The notes under the pieces were generated by a model. That model did not search any database and was not told the origin of the DNA. It saw nothing but the letters and a program-made list of their open reading frames with translations. From an uncultured Eubacteriales bacterium (GTDB taxonomy: Bacteria; Bacillota; Clostridia; Christensenellales; UBA1242), in contig CAJJIV010000063.1 in assembly GCA_905187655.1 (NCBI GenBank), positions 1 through 5,159 on the forward strand: DNA of 5,159 nucleotides, read 5' to 3'. Each line of letters begins with the position of its first letter. Position 1 is the first letter of the stretch. The translations under genes and the position numbers were made by a program. Positions 1 to 5,159 of this stretch are shown here, piece by piece.

Positions 1-35
1 AAGAAACTTTTGAATTTATATTAAATTTTAAGACC

Positions 36-66
36 AACACAAACCTATTTTTGCTTCCCTTGTGTT
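36..66. repeat. Weak inverted repeat downstream of the floA operon
   Basis: Seven-base arms AACACAA (36-42) and TTGTGTT (60-66) flank a 17-base spacer. No T-tract directly follows either arm, so it does not look like an intrinsic terminator. It could be chance in AT-rich sequence. Nothing else is recognisable in 1-79. Confidence 0.2.
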
Positions 67-79
67 TGTTTAATTCACC

Positions 80-112
80 AAAAACAAGCCAAAAAATAGC
101 AATTTTGTGGCT
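80..112 (-). terminator. Candidate Rho-independent terminator of the floA operon
   Basis: Read on the minus strand, arms AGCCA and TGGCT (112-108 and 91-87) enclose an inner AAAAT/ATTTT pair (106-102 and 97-93) with a 4-base loop, interrupted by one mismatch (107/92). The hairpin is followed by TGTTTTT (86-80). This is about 95 bp past the stop codon of the last minus-strand gene, a sensible place to end that transcript. The stem is AT-rich with a mismatch, so strength is uncertain. The plus-strand side has only a poor T-run, so bidirectional function is less likely. Confidence 0.4.
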
Positions 113-204
113 AATTTTAGTTTACAGACAAAACACAAAACCATTATTAATCAAAAATTTGTTAAAATTCATCCATTTTGTAAAAGAAAAAATAATATGC
201 GTTT

Positions 205-1254
205 TTACATAAAATTTAATCTTTTTCTTCGCTCTTCTCGCTTTGCCCTAATTGTTTTGCATCTTGGTTCACCTAAAACTTCATTAACCAAAATTTCTTT
301 GGCCACCCTATTCTTAGACAACTCATTATTTTGCCCAAAAACTTGTTCAAATCTAGATTCAATTGAAGTATTCTTTGTTGACCCCACACCACTAAAATCA
401 AGTCCGCTAAAACGAGAAGATGTTTGCGGTGTAAAATATTCATCGCTGTCCTTTTGAAAATATTCTTCTTTTGGTTCTTCAATCGCTTTTTTGTCTTCAC
501 TTAAAAACGGTTCTTTAAAAGCTTCTTCTCCAATGTCAAAATCTTTTAAACCTGCAAAACTAGAATCAATCTCTTCTTTTAGATTATTTCCCTTCCCCCC
601 ACTTGACATTTTTTCCTCTTTTTCCAATTGTTCCAAAAGAGCATCAAGGTCTACATCATTAAATGGGTCATCATTAAAATCAATGTCTTCATCTTTAAAT
701 TTAGTATCAAAAGAAGGTATTTTAAAATCACTTGCGCTCTTAATATTGCTTAACCCAGTAGCCATCTTAGAAGAATGTGAAGACATTAAATTATCAGTAT
801 TGGCATCTTTAACACCATTTACACTTTCATCATTCTCTCTCATAAGTACACTCTCTTTTGGCAAAACAATATTATTCTTGTCAAAATCTGCTTTTGTAAC
901 CTTACTAACTTTGTTTGGGTCACGAGCACTTTGCTTTTGTTTTGCAGTTTCACCTACAACCTTGCCAAGGACAACATCTTGTTTTATGTCAGCTTTAACT
1001 TTTTCTTTGCCAACATTTGATAAAATTTTTGTTTTTGACTCGGTAATATCTGCCTTCTTCTCACTAAAAATACTTTTAGCTTCCTTTTCTCTTTTTTCTA
1101 CTTTCTCTTTTTTTGTCTTCTTTTTAATGGAACTAAACAATTTTTTAAACAAACCACCAAGCCAAGAAAAAACTTTTACATTAAAAGCCTTTGCAACCAA
1201 AAGTGCAATAATTGTAACAACAACTAGCAAAACCATAACTGATGCAAAAGTCAT
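205..1254 (-). CDS. Hypothetical single-pass membrane protein encoded behind floA
   Basis: I do not recognise a family. The start chosen is ATG at 1254 (349 aa): GGGAG at 1267-1263 lies 8 nt upstream of it, whereas the in-frame TTG at 1269, which abuts the floA stop, has no ribosome site. Residues 3-26 form one hydrophobic helix. Residues 28-50 are a lysine-rich amphipathic stretch (WLGGLFKKLF, then KKKTKK). The body is charged and low in hydrophobics, probably disordered. An acidic block rich in D/E sits near 188-216 and includes a short helix-like LLEQLEKEEK. The C-terminus has an orderly segment near 321-336 (ILVNEVLGEPRCKTIR) and a basic tail (RAKREERRKRL). The likely topology is a short N-terminal anchor with a long cytoplasmic tail. 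The 15-bp gap to floA implies co-transcription and perhaps a shared membrane role. It is not NfeD, the usual flotillin partner: there is no serine-protease or OB-fold region. Function is unknown. Confidence 0.85.
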   Translation of the reverse strand: MTFASVMVLLVVVTIIALLVAKAFNVKVFSWLGGLFKKLFSSIKKKTKKEKVEKREKEAKSIFSEKKADITESKTKILSNVGKEKVKADIKQDVVLGKVVGETAKQKQSARDPNKVSKVTKADFDKNNIVLPKESVLMRENDESVNGVKDANTDNLMSSHSSKMATGLSNIKSASDFKIPSFDTKFKDEDIDFNDDPFNDVDLDALLEQLEKEEKMSSGGKGNNLKEEIDSSFAGLKDFDIGEEAFKEPFLSEDKKAIEEPKEEYFQKDSDEYFTPQTSSRFSGLDFSGVGSTKNTSIESRFEQVFGQNNELSKNRVAKEILVNEVLGEPRCKTIRAKREERRKRLNFM

Positions 1255-1269
1255 AACACTTACTCCCAA

Positions 1270-2313
1270 TTAAAAATCGAACGGATTTCTTTTAGACCTA
1301 GAAGAACTAGGCCTATCTTCATTCTTTTTATCATTACCACTAAGCACGTTTCTAAGTTTTGTATCTGCTTCTAAATTTTGAATATCATAATAATCCATAG
1401 GGCTAATCTTGCCTTCTTTAAGTGCATTTGCAAGTGCCTTCGGAACCTCCATTTCAGCTTCAATTTGTTTTGCCTTTGCTTCCTGAATTTTGGCCTTATT
1501 TTCTTGTTCAACAGCAACCGCTTCAAGCCTACGCTCTTCAAGTTTAGACTGATTCGCCCTGCGCTCAATTTCGCCCTGGTCTAGCTTTAGTTGCACCGCA
1601 ATATTTTTACCTACCTGAATATCAAAAATGTCAACAGAAATAATCTCATATGCCGTTTCACTATCAAGCCCTTTTGCCATTATGCAATCAGAAACAACAT
1701 CAGGGTTTTCCAGCACAGCAGTATGACTAACACTAGCACCAATTGTACTGGCAAGTGCTTCAGAAACTCGTGAAATGATTGTTCCCTCGTCTGCACCACC
1801 AAGCACCCTGCCCATATTTGCTCTTATAGTAATTGTTGCTTTTGCTTTAAGTTCAATTCCGTCTTTACTAATTCCACTAACAACCGGTGTTTCAACAATT
1901 TTAGGCACAATACAAGACTGCACAATTGAATACACATTTTTCCCAGCAAGATCTATTGCCATAGCCGTTTGAACAGGAAGTTTAATATTTCCGTTTTTTG
2001 CCGAAACCATAGCCTTAACAACATTATTTATATCTCCGCCTGCTAAAATATGTGTTTCAATATCATCAATTGTTAAAGACAACCCAGCTCTTACTGCGGT
2101 TATATACGCACACACAATGTCATTTAAGTTTAATTTTCGCAATTTTATTGTCATAAGTTTAGACATAGAGATTGGCGCCTTAGAAGTACGTGCTTTCCAC
2201 CAAATCGAAACCGGAAAATAGACAAGAAAAAATACTGTACCACCAATAAGCAGAACAATAAAAACTACAATGAATATAATTCCCACTACACCAATAGAAA
2301 GCATTAAATTCAT
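1270..2313 (-). CDS. floA: Flotillin-like protein FloA (SPFH/YqfA family)
   Basis: Flotillin scaffold of membrane microdomains, acting at the cytoplasmic face of the membrane. The 347-aa protein is close in length to Bacillus subtilis FloA/YqfA (about 331 aa) and matches it along its length from memory. It has a hydrophobic membrane-inserted N-terminus (about 5-35), LAGGDINNVV, AIDLAGKNV, PKIVETPVVSGI, DGIELKAKATITIRAN, ENPDVVSDCIMAKGLDS and SVDIFDIQVGKNI in the SPFH region (about 75-240), then a Glu/Ala/Lys-rich coiled coil (EERRLEAVAVEQ ... EAEMEVPKALANALKEG) and the conserved MDYY..QN..ADT segment. The C-terminal tail is charged and Ser/Arg-rich (RPSSSRSKRNPFDF) and less conserved. ATG 2313 has an AAGGGGG ribosome site 9 nt upstream. 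It has its own promoter. In Bacillus floA follows an nfeD-like gene; here no nfeD is adjacent and an unknown membrane gene follows instead. The family assignment is firm; the specific physiological role in this organism is inferred. Confidence 0.96.
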   Translation of the reverse strand: MNLMLSIGVVGIIFIVVFIVLLIGGTVFFLVYFPVSIWWKARTSKAPISMSKLMTIKLRKLNLNDIVCAYITAVRAGLSLTIDDIETHILAGGDINNVVKAMVSAKNGNIKLPVQTAMAIDLAGKNVYSIVQSCIVPKIVETPVVSGISKDGIELKAKATITIRANMGRVLGGADEGTIISRVSEALASTIGASVSHTAVLENPDVVSDCIMAKGLDSETAYEIISVDIFDIQVGKNIAVQLKLDQGEIERRANQSKLEERRLEAVAVEQENKAKIQEAKAKQIEAEMEVPKALANALKEGKISPMDYYDIQNLEADTKLRNVLSGNDKKNEDRPSSSRSKRNPFDF

Positions 2314-2321
2314 TTGTGGTA

Positions 2322-2339
2322 TCCCCCTTCTTTGCCCCT
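2322..2339 (-). promoter_or_regulatory. floA leader and Shine-Dalgarno site with predicted small-RNA pairing
   Basis: The minus strand reads GGGGCAAAGAAG and then GGGGA before the floA start; the G-run is the ribosome site, 9 nt from ATG. Segment 2337-2327 (GGGCAAAGAAG) pairs at 10 of 11 positions with CUUCCUUGCCC of the upstream small RNA (2524-2514), and the adjoining GGGGA (2326-2322) pairs with UCCCC in that RNA's hairpin loop. Both segments occur in the order an antiparallel duplex needs. The pairing is seen by eye; regulation through it is inference. Confidence 0.4.
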
Positions 2340-2364
2340 AAGTTTCACAATTAAAAGTAGTAAT

Positions 2365-2392
2365 ATTTTAACACAAATTAATAATATGTCAA
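2365..2392 (-). promoter_or_regulatory. Sigma-A-type promoter of floA
   Basis: The minus strand shows a perfect -35 TTGACA (2392-2387), a 16-nt spacer, and -10 TAAAAT (2370-2365) preceded by TGT, an extended -10. The predicted start is near 2358, giving a leader of about 45 nt to the floA ATG. The nine bases TTTGTGTTA spanning the extended -10 are identical in the small-RNA promoter upstream. Confidence 0.75.
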
Positions 2393-2459
2393 TACCGATT
2401 ATAAACAATAAAGCTTCACAGGCTTTTCATTATCATCACGCGTAAAAGAAAAAATTTAC

Positions 2460-2506
2460 AAAAAAATAAAAGAGAGACGGACCTAATAGTTACCAAATCT
2501 CTCTTT
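2460..2506 (-). terminator. Intrinsic terminator of the small RNA (and possibly of ogg)
   Basis: On the minus strand a 9-bp perfect stem AAAGAGAGA (2506-2498) / TCTCTCTTT (2477-2469) with a 20-nt loop is followed at once by TATTTTTTT (2468-2460). There is no T-tract on the plus-strand side, so it is directional. It lies about 110 bp past the ogg stop, with no stronger terminator between, so ogg transcripts may also end here. The long loop and four G-C pairs make it moderate in strength. Confidence 0.65.
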
Positions 2507-2551
2507 CAATAAAGGGCAAGGAAGCACAAATCGGGGGACTTCGCTTCCTAT
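2461..2551 (-). ncRNA. Putative stand-alone small RNA with C-rich hairpin loop
   Basis: A promoter and a terminator bracket about 90 nt with no convincing reading frame. The predicted start is near 2551. The 5' end folds into a 7-bp stem AGGAAGC (2549-2543) / GCTTCCT (2525-2519) around a 17-nt loop carrying UCCCCC. A single-stranded stretch with UUGCCCUUUAUUG follows, then the terminator hairpin. C-rich loops that pair with Shine-Dalgarno sites are known from Gram-positive small RNAs such as the RsaA/RsaE type, but I see no sequence match to a named family. It is not recognisably 4.5S/SRP, 6S or tmRNA. It lies directly upstream of floA, same strand, and is complementary to the floA leader. 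Alternatively it is an attenuated leader from which readthrough enters floA. A 14-codon GTG frame inside it lacks a ribosome site. Confidence 0.6.
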
Positions 2552-2557
2552 ACCACA

Positions 2558-2586
2558 ATAGTAACACAAACAATTTTGCGTGTCAA
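2558..2586 (-). promoter_or_regulatory. Near-consensus promoter of the small RNA
   Basis: The minus strand has TTGACA (2586-2581), a 17-nt spacer and TACTAT (2563-2558) with TGT just before it (extended -10). It points away from ogg, into a stretch with no long frame, and predicts a start near 2551, exactly where the 5' hairpin begins. It lies 31-59 bp past the ogg stop codon, so it is not needed for a protein gene immediately downstream. Confidence 0.75.
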
Positions 2587-2616
2587 CAAGATTTTTAGAT
2601 AATTAAAAAATAATTT

Positions 2617-3453
2617 TTACTCTCCAAAAGTTAACATATAATAAAACCAATACTGTTGCACATAGCCAGATAAATCCCCAAACTTTTGTGTAAGCAAACT
2701 ACTTATATTTTTTCTTGTTAATTTATCCCCTCCCACAAACTTGTAATAAGCTCGCTCTATCCATACATCAACCGGAAAACTATCATACCTATTAAATGCA
2801 AAAAGTAAAATGCAATCGGCAACTTTAGGTCCTACACCACTCAATTTCATAAGAGTCTTTTTTAACTCGGCCGTTGTAAAATGATCATAATTTTTACTTA
2901 AAAATTCAGGAAGCTGTTTGCCAAGGTTCGCCAAATACTTTGCCCGATATCCTGCACCAATCTGTTTAAAAAATTCTTCAGTTAAATTACAAAATTTTTC
3001 AAGCGAAGGAAAATTATATCCATATTCAGTTTTTTCTCCAGCATTTTCACAAAGCCTTGAAATAATAAGTTTAATTCGCTTAATATTGTTGTTCGCACTA
3101 ATAACAAACGACACAATAGTTTCATAAATATCACTTTTTATTATCCTAAGCCCTTGTGCATTATCAATAACCTTTTTATCTACTCCAAGTGCCAACAATT
3201 GCTTGTTTATATTACCATAGTCTTGCTCTAAATTAAAAAACTTTGAAAAATACTCAATATTTTTTGTTGTTATTTCATAACCATTTTCTGTTCTTTTTAT
3301 ACTCGCATAATTGCCACCAGAAAGCACTTCATAGTCATCTTCTTTTGTCTTATTAAATCTAAAAAATTGTCCACATTCTAAAATATTCTTTGCGTTAAAC
3401 CAAAATTCGTTAGGAATAATTAATTTATTGCCTTCAAAAACAACATTTTCCAC
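2617..3453 (-). CDS. ogg: 8-oxoguanine DNA glycosylase/AP lyase (OGG1 type, HhH-GPD)
   Basis: Base-excision repair enzyme that removes 8-oxoguanine opposite C and nicks the abasic site. With the start used here (278 aa), N-terminal ECGQFFRF matches the CGQ.FRW motif. NNNIKRI..I..RLC (about 121-135) matches the conserved NNN.ARI segment, and AGYRAKYL (about 167-174) the GYRA.Y motif. The helix-hairpin-helix LSGVGPKVADC (about 204-214) carries catalytic Lys210, and PVDVWIERAY carries catalytic Asp229. All key residues of an active bifunctional enzyme are present, and the length is normal for clostridial Ogg. The start is uncertain: GTG 3465 overlaps the only ribosome-like GGAG (3468-3465), so GTG 3453, 11 nt downstream of it, is preferred; the promoter predicts a transcript start near 3477, leaving only a 12-nt leader for 3465. 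The gene is monocistronic apart from possible readthrough into the small RNA, and divergent from the next gene. Confidence 0.95.
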   Translation of the reverse strand: MENVVFEGNKLIIPNEFWFNAKNILECGQFFRFNKTKEDDYEVLSGGNYASIKRTENGYEITTKNIEYFSKFFNLEQDYGNINKQLLALGVDKKVIDNAQGLRIIKSDIYETIVSFVISANNNIKRIKLIISRLCENAGEKTEYGYNFPSLEKFCNLTEEFFKQIGAGYRAKYLANLGKQLPEFLSKNYDHFTTAELKKTLMKLSGVGPKVADCILLFAFNRYDSFPVDVWIERAYYKFVGGDKLTRKNISSLLTQKFGDLSGYVQQYWFYYMLTFGE

Positions 3454-3483
3454 AATATCTTGCACTCCAAAAATTTTTTAATT

Positions 3484-3512
3484 ATTATATCTTTAGCCTC
3501 ATAACTTGTCAA
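3484..3512 (-). promoter_or_regulatory. Perfect consensus sigma-A promoter of ogg
   Basis: TTGACA (3512-3507), a 17-nt spacer and TATAAT (3489-3484) on the minus strand, all consensus. The predicted start is near 3477, so the leader is very short (about 12-24 nt depending on the start codon). Such a promoter suggests strong constitutive expression unless repressed. Confidence 0.85.
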
Positions 3513-3525
3513 TCATAAAAAATAC

Positions 3526-3555
3526 TAGACAACTAAGCAGTTGTTTTGATAAACT
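3526..3555 (+). promoter_or_regulatory. Weak candidate promoter of the plus-strand gene
   Basis: TAGACA (3526-3531), an 18-nt spacer and TAAACT (3550-3555), five and four matches to consensus. The spacer contains most of the inverted repeat at 3529-3544. A clear ribosome site AGGTGA (3564-3569) follows, 4 nt from ATG 3574. The promoter call is tentative; the ribosome site is convincing. Confidence 0.3.
3529..3544. repeat. Short inverted repeat in the divergent intergenic region
   Basis: ACAACT (3529-3534) and AGTTGT (3539-3544) are separated by AAGC. It lies between the divergent ogg and 3574 promoters, overlapping the candidate plus-strand promoter, where an operator would be expected. The arms are only six bases, and no regulator gene is visible nearby. 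Confidence 0.3.
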
Positions 3556-3573
3556 ATTCACATAGGTGATTAT

Positions 3574-4023
3574 ATGTGTTTTTTTAGCATTTACAACAAA
3601 TTCAAACTACGCAAGTGGCAAAAATTCAGCCCAGGAAAACGCCAACAAATTTTAGAACAGGTTGAACAAAAGCAGGCAAAAAAACTTAACCGTCCAGTAC
3701 TTCCTGTAATTGTTAACGATAACCCCAGGTGGAATTCTTATGGTATGTTTGAAGCAAAAGGCGGAAGAGAACACTTGGTTTTAAGCATAAACCTGCTTAC
3801 CCAAGAAAATCTAAGGTTTCATGCACTTGAAACAATATTGCACGAAGGTCGACACGCCTACCAATACCATTTAACAAACTCTACACCAAAGGGATTAATA
3901 AACAAATTGCACGCAAAAAAATGGAAAGAAAATTACGGCGGATACATAACCAGCGCCGAAGACCAGTTTGCATATAGCATACAACCCATTGAAAGAGATG
4001 CACAAAAATACGCAATAAAACAA
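3574..4023 (+). CDS. Zinc-metallopeptidase-like protein (HExxH), 3' end lost at a junction
   Basis: Start ATG 3574 has AGGTGA 4 nt upstream. About 150 residues are visible before the composition changes. ETILHEGRHAYQ puts HEGRH at residues 90-94, a zincin HExxH motif inside a helix; QPIERDAQKYA (137-147) offers Glu140 as a likely third zinc ligand, a layout seen in small minimal zincins. The N-terminus (KLRKWQKFSPGKRQQILEQV) is basic and helical with no signal peptide, so a cytoplasmic protein is expected. I cannot name the family or a substrate. No stop codon is met: the frame continues straight into the patatin sequence, and the single open frame runs from 3574 to the window end (528 residues visible). 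The native protein probably ended shortly after residue 150. It is divergent from ogg and not obviously linked to it. Confidence 0.7.
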
Positions 4024-4045
4024 ATGAAAAAAATGAAATTCCCGA
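4021..4045. other. Probable chimeric junction between two genomes
   Basis: Here AT-rich Gram-positive-type sequence meets Bacteroidales-type sequence inside the A-rich direct repeat ATGAAAAAAATGAAA (4024-4038). G+C per 60 bases is 21 in 3961-4020, but 27 in 4141-4200 and 30 in 4621-4680. The reading frame stays open through the join, and a signal peptide lies immediately after it. A short shared A-rich word is a typical site for a short-read assembly misjoin; recombination or true gene fusion is the alternative. Confidence 0.65.
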
Positions 4046-5159
4046 CCCTGTTAATAGCAGCAGGGTTACTTTGTATCTCCGTTCACACAACGGCCCAACC
4101 TGGGCCCCGAAAAAAAGTGGGCGTTGTTCTCAGCGGCGGAGGAGCCAAAGGAATGGCACATATAGGTGCTTTGAAAGTTATAGAAGAAGCGGGTATCCCT
4201 ATAGATTACGTGGTAGGGACCAGTATGGGCTCCATTATAGGCGGACTTTATTCCATCGGTTATACTCCCGAACAGATGGATAGCATGGTTCGCCGGCAGG
4301 ATTGGTCCTTTCTGCTGAGTGACAAAATACCACGCAGCGAACAGAATATGGCGGAACGGGAGGCTTCCGAAAAATATGTATTTTCCCTGCCATTCGGTAA
4401 AAATGCCAAAACGCAAGCCGTAGGAGGATTGATAAAGGGACAGAACCTGGCAAACCTGTTCAGTGAGCTGACCGTAGGATATCATGATTCCATCGATTTC
4501 AACAAGTTACCTATTCCCTTCGCCTGTGTTTCCGAAAATATTGTAAATGGCAACGAGGTAAATTTTCACAAAGGTGTATTGGCTACGGCCATGCGGGCCA
4601 GTATGGCCATACCGGGAGTATTCACTCCGGTCCGGCTGGACAGTATGGTTCTAGTGGATGGAGGTGTGGTAAACAACTACCCTGTAAATGTAGCGCGTGC
4701 CATGGGGGCGGACATTATTATAGGAGTGGATGTTCAAAATGACTTGAAACCCGCCAACGAACTGAATAGCACCGGCAGTATCTTGGGGCAACTCATCAAT
4801 TTAATGGGACTGGAACTTTATAAAAAGAATCTGAAAGAAACCGATACATATATAAAGGTGGATGTGGAGGGGTATTCTGCCGCCAGTTTCACCCCCAGTG
4901 CGGTGGACACACTGATTCGTCGGGGAGAAGAAGCGGCATTGGCACAAAAAAACTCCTTGATAAAGTTGAAGCAGGAACTGGGGCTGGACAGTACCTATAT
5001 GCCGAAACCCCTTCCCAGCTATCCGTACTCCCCCAACCGCAAAGTGTATATAAAAGAAATCACCTTTGACGGATTGGACGAAAAAGACAAACGGTGGCTG
5101 TTGAAGCGCTGTGATTTGAAAGAAGACTCCGAAATAAGCCTTCGCCGCATAGAAGAAGC
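4024..5159 (+). CDS. Exported patatin-like phospholipase with POTRA start, Bacteroidales type, 3' partial
   Basis: Patatin-family lipid acyl hydrolase, with numbering from Met 4024. Residues 1-24 form a signal peptide (KK, then LLIAAGLLCIS), with likely cleavage after HTTA before Gln25, a usual Bacteroidales pattern; there is no proper lipobox. The patatin domain starts at about 30: oxyanion-hole GGGAKG (38-43), nucleophile Ser67 in GTSMG (65-69), and catalytic Asp212 in DGG (212-214). All catalytic parts are intact. From about 340, KVYIKEITFDGLDEKDKRW resembles the first strand and helix of a POTRA domain, so the whole protein would be patatin-POTRA-beta barrel, like Pseudomonas PlpD and its Bacteroidetes relatives at the outer membrane. 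The window ends at residue 378. No ribosome site precedes Met 4024, and as read it is fused in frame behind the metallopeptidase. Codon use (many CTG, CGG, CCC) differs from the left side. This is probably the native start of a Bacteroidales gene brought here by misassembly. Confidence 0.9.
   Translation, partial: MKKMKFPTLLIAAGLLCISVHTTAQPGPRKKVGVVLSGGGAKGMAHIGALKVIEEAGIPIDYVVGTSMGSIIGGLYSIGYTPEQMDSMVRRQDWSFLLSDKIPRSEQNMAEREASEKYVFSLPFGKNAKTQAVGGLIKGQNLANLFSELTVGYHDSIDFNKLPIPFACVSENIVNGNEVNFHKGVLATAMRASMAIPGVFTPVRLDSMVLVDGGVVNNYPVNVARAMGADIIIGVDVQNDLKPANELNSTGSILGQLINLMGLELYKKNLKETDTYIKVDVEGYSAASFTPSAVDTLIRRGEEAALAQKNSLIKLKQELGLDSTYMPKPLPSYPYSPNRKVYIKEITFDGLDEKDKRWLLKRCDLKEDSEISLRRIEE

Noticed and set aside
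107..457. Plus-strand frame of 116 aa
   Set aside because: It starts in the terminator region, has no ribosome site, and mostly mirrors the 3' end of the minus-strand gene.
491..1273. Plus-strand frame of 260 aa opposite the hypothetical membrane protein
   Set aside because: It is antisense to a gene with a good ribosome site and operon position. Its Ser/Leu/Phe-rich composition is what the complement of a Lys/Glu-rich gene gives.
2398..2426. Second floA promoter at the TATAAT on the minus strand (2403-2398)
   Set aside because: The -35 position reads AAAGCC and the TG is one base out of register for an extended -10. The TTGACA-16-TAAAAT site just downstream is far better.
2488..2532. Fourteen-codon GTG frame inside the small RNA, as a possible leader peptide
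   Set aside because: There is no Shine-Dalgarno ahead of it, the start sits in the hairpin loop, and there is no run of regulatory codons.
2514..2549. 4.5S/SRP RNA, suggested by GGAAGCA on the plus strand
   Set aside because: Only this short word matches. The rest of the conserved apical loop is absent, and promoter and terminator point along the minus strand.
2614..2630. A/T-only hairpin right after the ogg stop as a terminator
   Set aside because: The stem would be only A-U pairs (AAAAA/TTTTT) with a 3-nt loop, too weak to call.
4024..4095. Patatin as a lipoprotein, from LLIAAGLLC
   Set aside because: The residues before Cys are G-L-L, not a lipobox. A signal peptidase I site after HTTA fits better.
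4066..4485. Minus-strand frames (139 aa and 72 aa) inside the patatin region
   Set aside because: They are antisense to a gene with complete catalytic motifs, and have no recognisable motifs or ribosome sites.

Overview
The window reads as two pieces of different origin joined near position 4024-4041. Positions 1 to about 4023 look like an AT-rich, low-GC Gram-positive bacterium (Bacillota, clostridial or related gut lineage). The support is Shine-Dalgarno sites ahead of the genes, near-consensus sigma-A promoters (TTGACA / TATAAT), a FloA flotillin of the Bacillus YqfA type, and a clostridial/OGG1-type 8-oxoguanine glycosylase. From about 4024 to the end the composition rises (27-30 G+C per 60 bases in the lines I counted, against 12-24 before), CTG becomes a common Leu codon, and the protein is an exported patatin phospholipase followed by a POTRA-like start, as in outer-membrane proteins of Bacteroidales. 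A Gram-positive cell has no place for that architecture.

Layout, left to right. Positions 1-204 hold only a candidate terminator hairpin and a weak inverted repeat. A minus-strand operon follows: floA (1270-2313) is transcribed first, then an unrecognised membrane-anchored, charged, probably disordered protein (205-1254), only 15 bp behind floA. The 303-bp gap 2314-2616 is not empty. It holds the floA promoter and leader and, upstream of these, what looks like a complete stand-alone small-RNA gene of about 90 nt on the minus strand, with a near-consensus extended -10 promoter, a 5' hairpin showing CCCCC in its loop, and a U-tract terminator. Then come ogg (2617-3453, minus) with a perfect consensus promoter, and a divergent plus-strand frame from 3574 that encodes a small zinc-metallopeptidase-like protein (HEGRH). 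That frame runs without a stop into the patatin sequence and off the window edge.

How parts may work together. FloA organises membrane microdomains, and the protein behind it is a candidate partner or client at the membrane. The small RNA has two segments complementary, in the correct antiparallel order, to the floA leader and its Shine-Dalgarno site, so it may control floA translation. It could instead act in cis as an attenuated leader. The metallopeptidase-patatin 'fusion' is best read as a chimeric assembly junction until shown otherwise, because the patatin's signal peptide is buried in mid-protein and the join sits in an A-rich repeat.
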